From positions 16,901 to 80,900 of the forward strand of contig JAPOWK010000117.1 in the NCBI GenBank assembly GCA_026707665.1: a stretch of 64,000 nt of DNA. Reading direction: 5' to 3'. This document shows, piece after piece, positions 60,979 to 64,000 of this stretch. Every line of letters starts with the position of its first letter. Position 1 is the stretch's first letter. Origin of the DNA: Chloroflexota bacterium (GTDB taxonomy: Bacteria; Chloroflexota; Anaerolineae; Aggregatilineales; Phototrophicaceae). Made by a program: the position numbers and the translations under genes. The notes beneath the pieces are model-generated. The model made no database searches, had not been told where the DNA came from, and worked only from the letters and a program-made list of their open reading frames with translations.

Positions 60979-61991
60979 AGAGTGACCACCTGTCTCGTAT
61001 CCCAAGACTCGATCGCCGCTTCAATGATGCGCTGAACATGAAGGGCGTCGGCGCCAGACGCGTCGATCTTGTCGGGCGCGACGCCGGCTAGATTTTGGTC
61101 GACCCAATGGTTGATACGGGTTTGGAATGTCTCGCCGAAGTGGCTCATGCCGCCGTAGTTTTCATGCCGTTCCGTTGTGCCTTCAAAGCGCGGGTAATAG
61201 ATCAGTTCTTCGCAGGCATCGCGCAGGTAGAAGCGACCGTCCGAGCCGAAGACATCAAGCGTCTCAAGCCCATAGCTGCCGCCGCCCATACTCGTATGGC
61301 CCCAGTTGCCGTCGTAGCTGCCGCGCAGGTGGCCGATGATGCCGTTCTCGTAGAGCAGATTGACCTGCACGTTGGACCAGATCTTGCGACCTTTGCCCTT
61401 TTTGAAAATCGCGTGCACCTGCGTCACGTCGGCTTGAGCGAAATAGCGCATGACATCAAGCGAGTGCGGGTGCAGCGCGCGCATGTGAAAATGGGGCGAT
61501 GTCTCGTTGGGGTTGTTGATCCACATGGTCATGTCGATCATGTTGACCTCGCCCAACCGGCCGCGCAGCATCCACTCTTTCGCCAACATGGCGGCGGGCG
61601 TGAAGCGATGGTTCAGGTTGACGCCGTAGCGTAGGTTGTTCTCGCGCGCGAGCGCTACCATTTCTTCGGCTTCCGGAACGCGATTGGAGATCGGCTTTTC
61701 ACCGAGTACGGGATATCCAGCCGCTAGCAGTTGCATCGTCGGCGCATAATGATCGCCGCCGTTTTCGGCGCCGGCGGTGGTGACGCTGGCGGCATCAAAC
61801 TCGACGCCGCTTTCGACCAGCGTCTGAACCGAATAGAAGCCCTGACAGCCGAAGGACTCGGCCGCTTTGTCCGAGCGTTCCTGGATAATGTCGCAGACGG
61901 CGACGACTTCCGCATCCGGATGATTGGTATAACAGCGGCCGTGATTGTTGCCTATCCCGCCCATGCCGACGATGGCTACGCGTAAAGTCAT
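60975..61991 (-). CDS. Gfo/Idh/MocA family oxidoreductase (paralogue B of the sugar operon)
   Basis: 338 residues. Starts VAIVGMGGIGNNHGRCYTNHPDAEVVAVCDIIQERSDKAAE, shared almost word for word with paralogue A in CDIIQERxDKAA; the EKP motif is VLGEKPISNRVPEAEEM and the active-site helix HFHMRALHPHSLDVMRYF. The two probably act on related sugar derivatives or in opposite directions. It lies 104 nt downstream of the sulfatase-like gene, with repeats in the gap. Confidence 0.9.
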   Translation of the reverse strand: MTLRVAIVGMGGIGNNHGRCYTNHPDAEVVAVCDIIQERSDKAAESFGCQGFYSVQTLVESGVEFDAASVTTAGAENGGDHYAPTMQLLAAGYPVLGEKPISNRVPEAEEMVALARENNLRYGVNLNHRFTPAAMLAKEWMLRGRLGEVNMIDMTMWINNPNETSPHFHMRALHPHSLDVMRYFAQADVTQVHAIFKKGKGRKIWSNVQVNLLYENGIIGHLRGSYDGNWGHTSMGGGSYGLETLDVFGSDGRFYLRDACEELIYYPRFEGTTERHENYGGMSHFGETFQTRINHWVDQNLAGVAPDKIDASGADALHVQRIIEAAIESWDTRQVVTL

Positions 61992-62012
61992 TCGTGGATC
62001 TCCTTCTATTTT

Positions 62013-62080
62013 GACGGGCGACCTGATAGGTCGCCCCTACAGATTCGCGTTTCGCGGGCGACCCGATGGGTAGCCCCTAC
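62013..62080. repeat. two GCGACC-type palindromic repeats
   Basis: GACGGGCGACCTGATAGGTC with GCCCCTAC end and GCGGGCGACCCGATGGGTAG with CCCCTAC end, between the sulfatase-like gene and paralogue B. The first is nearly identical to the copy at 16142-16168. Confidence 0.85.
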
Positions 62081-62095
62081 AGATCATAATTGCGT

Positions 62096-63505
62096 CTATT
62101 CTTCCTTGCGCGATTCCGCTTGCAGTCTGATGGCTTGTTCGAGATCGGGGAGGGAAAGCGTGTCATATGCTTGCTGCGAAGTCTTGAAGGGCCCGACGCC
62201 TTTATGGCCATGCCAGTCGCCTTGAGTGAGCATCGGATTCGTCAAGCCGGTTTCCTCCTCGCGCTTGGCGATCCAGGCATCGATGCGCGCGCGCAGGGCC
62301 TCGACGACATCGGGTCGCTCTTCGGCCAGATTGTGGTCTTCATTCGGGTCTTCCACCAGGTTGAAGAGTTCGACTTCCGGCTTGAAGTGGAAGTCGGGTT
62401 CCAGCGCGACCATCAGCTTCCAGCCGGGCGTGCGCCAGCCGTGCTTGCGCATCCAGGTGCACTCGGAAATGTAGAACTCGCTGTCGAAGGACGTCGCCTC
62501 GCCGTTCACCATCGACATCAAGCTTTGACCATCAAATTGGTAGCCGTCAGACGCTGCTTGGTCCTCGAGTCCAGCGAGATCGAGCAGGGTGGGCAGCAGG
62601 TCTTTGTGCTGATTAAAACCGCTGAGGCGCATGCCCGCCGGCACTCGCTCCGGGTAGCGGATTATTAGCGGGACGTGCAAGACGTTATCAAAGATGCCGT
62701 GATGATCGAACCAGAGCTCATGATCGTAAAGCGTCTCGCCATGATCGCCATTGAGGACGACGATTGTGTTGTCGGCGATGCCCATGCTATCAAGCGCTTC
62801 AAAGATCGATTGGATGCAGGCGTCCATATAAGCGATGGCGCCATCGTATTGGGCGATGACGTAATCTTTGTCCGTAAGGCCAGGCGGCATCCAAGACTTA
62901 TAGAATACGGCGAATGGTTTGAAACTGAACACCGGGTCCATTGAGCGGTTGTTCGGGTCGCATTCATCGCCGTGATAAAACATGCGTTCGTAGGGTTCCG
63001 GCGGCAAATAGGGCGCGTGCGGGTCCATGTGGCGCAGCGTCACAAACCAGGGCGCCCCCTCGTCAGTGAGTCGTTCCAGTTCCGGTATCGTCACATCATT
63101 TAGGTTCTGCGCTTTGGGACTGCGGCCGTGCGCGTAGCTGCCCCAACCGGCGAATTCGACGTAGTTGTCATAACCGCGCGAGCTGGGATTGCCCTTGAAG
63201 CCGACAGAAGTCGTGTTGTAGCCATAGCGCCGGAAGATCTCGGCGGCGGTCGGCGCTTCCGGCCGCAGCGGACCCTTATGGCGCAGCGCCACCACTTGGG
63301 TGCCGAAGCAGTCCAGTCCGGTGAGCATGGAGGCGTAAGCGGGCGTGGTTGGAATATGGGGGCTGAAGGTGTTTTCAAAGAGGGCGCCCGATTGGGCGAA
63401 GCGGTCGATGTGGGGAGTGGTGAGTCGGTCGTAACCGTAACAGGACATGTGGTCAGCGCGGATGGAATCAATGGCAATCAGCAGAATATTTGGCTTATCG
63501 GGCAC
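62096..63505 (-). CDS. sulfatase-like hydrolase of the alkaline phosphatase superfamily
   Basis: 469 residues from GTG 63505, with AAAGGAG nine bases upstream; the earlier ATG at 63541 lacks a ribosome site. NILLIAIDSIRADHMSCYGYDRLTTPHIDRFAQSG, LRHMDPHAPYLPP and VLNGDHGETLYDHELWFDHHG give the superfamily fold and metal ligands. At the nucleophile site the formylglycine motif C/S-x-P-x-R is replaced by T-T-P-A-Y (HIPTTPAYASMLTGL), so the nucleophile is probably Thr. It is therefore more likely a phosphatase, phosphotransferase or non-FGly hydrolase than a classical sulfatase. It begins the sugar operon. Confidence 0.85.
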   Translation of the reverse strand: MPDKPNILLIAIDSIRADHMSCYGYDRLTTPHIDRFAQSGALFENTFSPHIPTTPAYASMLTGLDCFGTQVVALRHKGPLRPEAPTAAEIFRRYGYNTTSVGFKGNPSSRGYDNYVEFAGWGSYAHGRSPKAQNLNDVTIPELERLTDEGAPWFVTLRHMDPHAPYLPPEPYERMFYHGDECDPNNRSMDPVFSFKPFAVFYKSWMPPGLTDKDYVIAQYDGAIAYMDACIQSIFEALDSMGIADNTIVVLNGDHGETLYDHELWFDHHGIFDNVLHVPLIIRYPERVPAGMRLSGFNQHKDLLPTLLDLAGLEDQAASDGYQFDGQSLMSMVNGEATSFDSEFYISECTWMRKHGWRTPGWKLMVALEPDFHFKPEVELFNLVEDPNEDHNLAEERPDVVEALRARIDAWIAKREEETGLTNPMLTQGDWHGHKGVGPFKTSQQAYDTLSLPDLEQAIRLQAESRKEE

Positions 63506-63744
63506 GGGCTGTACTCCTTTTATCGCGGGGAAGTCTACCATAGGCGCACACGCAGCGCTACAGATTCGACTGCAAGGCAATAACTTAGCTATTCTCGCGC
63601 GATTTCGCAAGCATGGGAAACGGATTTATCGCAAAGTCGCGATTCTGCGTTACATTATGGTTGCGATCGCCCGTTCCGGGCTAACTGGGGCGCGAAGGGA
63701 GCGCTCCCAAAAAAAGTCGCATTTAGCAAAAAGGAGTTTTTGCA
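63506..63744 (+). other. divergent control region
   Basis: 239 nt between the sugar operon and the peptide-type binding protein. It holds the LacI-type palindrome and a TTACATTATG that may include a -10. No further gene seen. Confidence 0.5.
63697..63708. promoter_or_regulatory. LacI-family-type operator palindrome
   Basis: GGGAGCGCTCCC is a perfect 12-bp palindrome with a central CG, and the extended AGGGAGCGCTCCCA is one base from the CelR/CebR operator TGGGAGCGCTCCCA of actinobacterial sugar regulators. It lies 36 nt before the ATG of the binding protein and could block its promoter. No LacI-family gene is in the window. Confidence 0.6.
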
Positions 63745-64000
63745 ATGGCAAGGAAACTTATGTTATTGCTCTTGTTGGTAGTGTTTTCTATACCAAGTTT
63801 TGTCGGGGTAGCTCAGCTGCCAGTCGATGTGCCGCGTGAAGAGGTATTTGTTGTTGATGCGCTGCTCAGGGCGCCCGTGCCTAATAATCACAATTACTGG
63901 ATCACAGGACCCTGGCCAGGAATTACACATGCGTTGATGATGGAAACGCTGTGGATTCGTGATCAGGAAACCGGTGAACGCGTCAAGGATGTCGCCATCT
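63745..64000 (+). CDS. ABC transporter substrate-binding protein, peptide type (partial)
   Basis: The first 85 residues: a signal peptide (KLMLLLLLVVFSIPSFVGVAQ) and a mature start VPREEVFVVDALLRAPVPNNHNYWITGPWPG followed by METLWIRDQETGER. This resembles family-5 extracellular binding proteins (oligopeptide or oligosaccharide importers) common in Chloroflexota. AAAAAGGAG lies eight bases before the ATG. The rest lies beyond the window. Control by the palindrome upstream suggests a sugar rather than a peptide ligand. Confidence 0.75.
   Translation, partial: MARKLMLLLLLVVFSIPSFVGVAQLPVDVPREEVFVVDALLRAPVPNNHNYWITGPWPGITHALMMETLWIRDQETGERVKDVAI

Noticed and set aside
63697-63715. palindrome plus A-run as a terminator
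   Set aside because: The palindrome has no loop and the T-run would precede the stem on the minus strand; an operator is the better reading.

Overview
The window is a gene-dense, moderately GC-rich (high fifties percent by eye) stretch of bacterial chromosome. It has strong AGGAGG-type ribosome binding sites, many GTG starts and 4-nt stop/start overlaps. Several traits suggest a Chloroflexota (Anaerolineae-like) bacterium: a DnaD-domain protein next to DnaB, a SpoIIIAA-like ATPase with an R3H domain, a CbiX-DR2241 fusion, glutaminyl-tRNA synthetase, RhaA with a fused aldolase/dehydrogenase, sugar and peptide ABC transporters, and short palindromic intergenic repeats. This assignment is an inference; no rRNA, tRNA, CRISPR array, prophage or recognisable IS transposase was seen.

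Layout. 0-16 kb is mostly housekeeping and salvage: PhzF-like protein (partial), M24 peptidase, SGNH-like protein, thioesterase, WD40 propeller, DinB-like protein, xanthine phosphoribosyltransferase, Gfo/Idh/MocA oxidoreductase, R3H-ATPase, ARMT1-like protein, PPOX protein, DnaN, nucleoside hydrolase and a MalY/PatB-type lyase. 16-22.7 kb (minus strand) is a compact assimilatory sulfur operon, cysH - precorrin-2 dehydrogenase - CbiX/DR2241 - cobA - sulfite reductase. It is preceded by two tandem leader peptides with CCC-P-(D)-CCC cores, each followed by an intrinsic terminator. 22.7-36 kb holds an SDR, rho, a sugar ABC transporter with an enlarged permease, a PfkB kinase, an ECF-like sigma factor with a membrane partner, a winged-helix protein, hisG, a 6PGDH-like enzyme and a HAD phosphatase. 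36-42 kb is a replication module: DnaB, a DnaD-like protein and a fused double-AAA+ DnaC/DnaI-like protein, followed by a GNAT and a divergent KARI-like protein. 42-54 kb holds a lipoprotein, an EcsC-like protein, a TIR protein, an acyl-CoA dehydrogenase, two tandemly duplicated nucleoside hydrolases, a LysM protein, glnS and a CopC-CopD fusion. 54.5-63.5 kb is a rhamnose/sugar operon: sulfatase-like hydrolase, two Gfo/Idh/MocA enzymes flanking a sulfotransferase, a TIM-barrel isomerase, RhaA and the RhaD-dehydrogenase fusion. A peptide-type ABC binding protein starts at the right edge behind a LacI-type palindrome.

How it works together. The sulfur operon contains the APS-to-sulfide steps and siroheme synthesis. 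Its leader looks like a two-stage cysteine-sensing attenuator, and in the proximal leader I can pair a segment inside the leader ORF with the 5' arm of the terminator (10 bp, one G.U). I rate this the most interesting system here. Other notable structures are a 162-bp MITE-like element present twice in opposite orientation, a second small palindromic repeat that fills the gaps of the rhamnose operon and supplies the 3' ends of two genes, and the tandem helicase-loader-like fusion.
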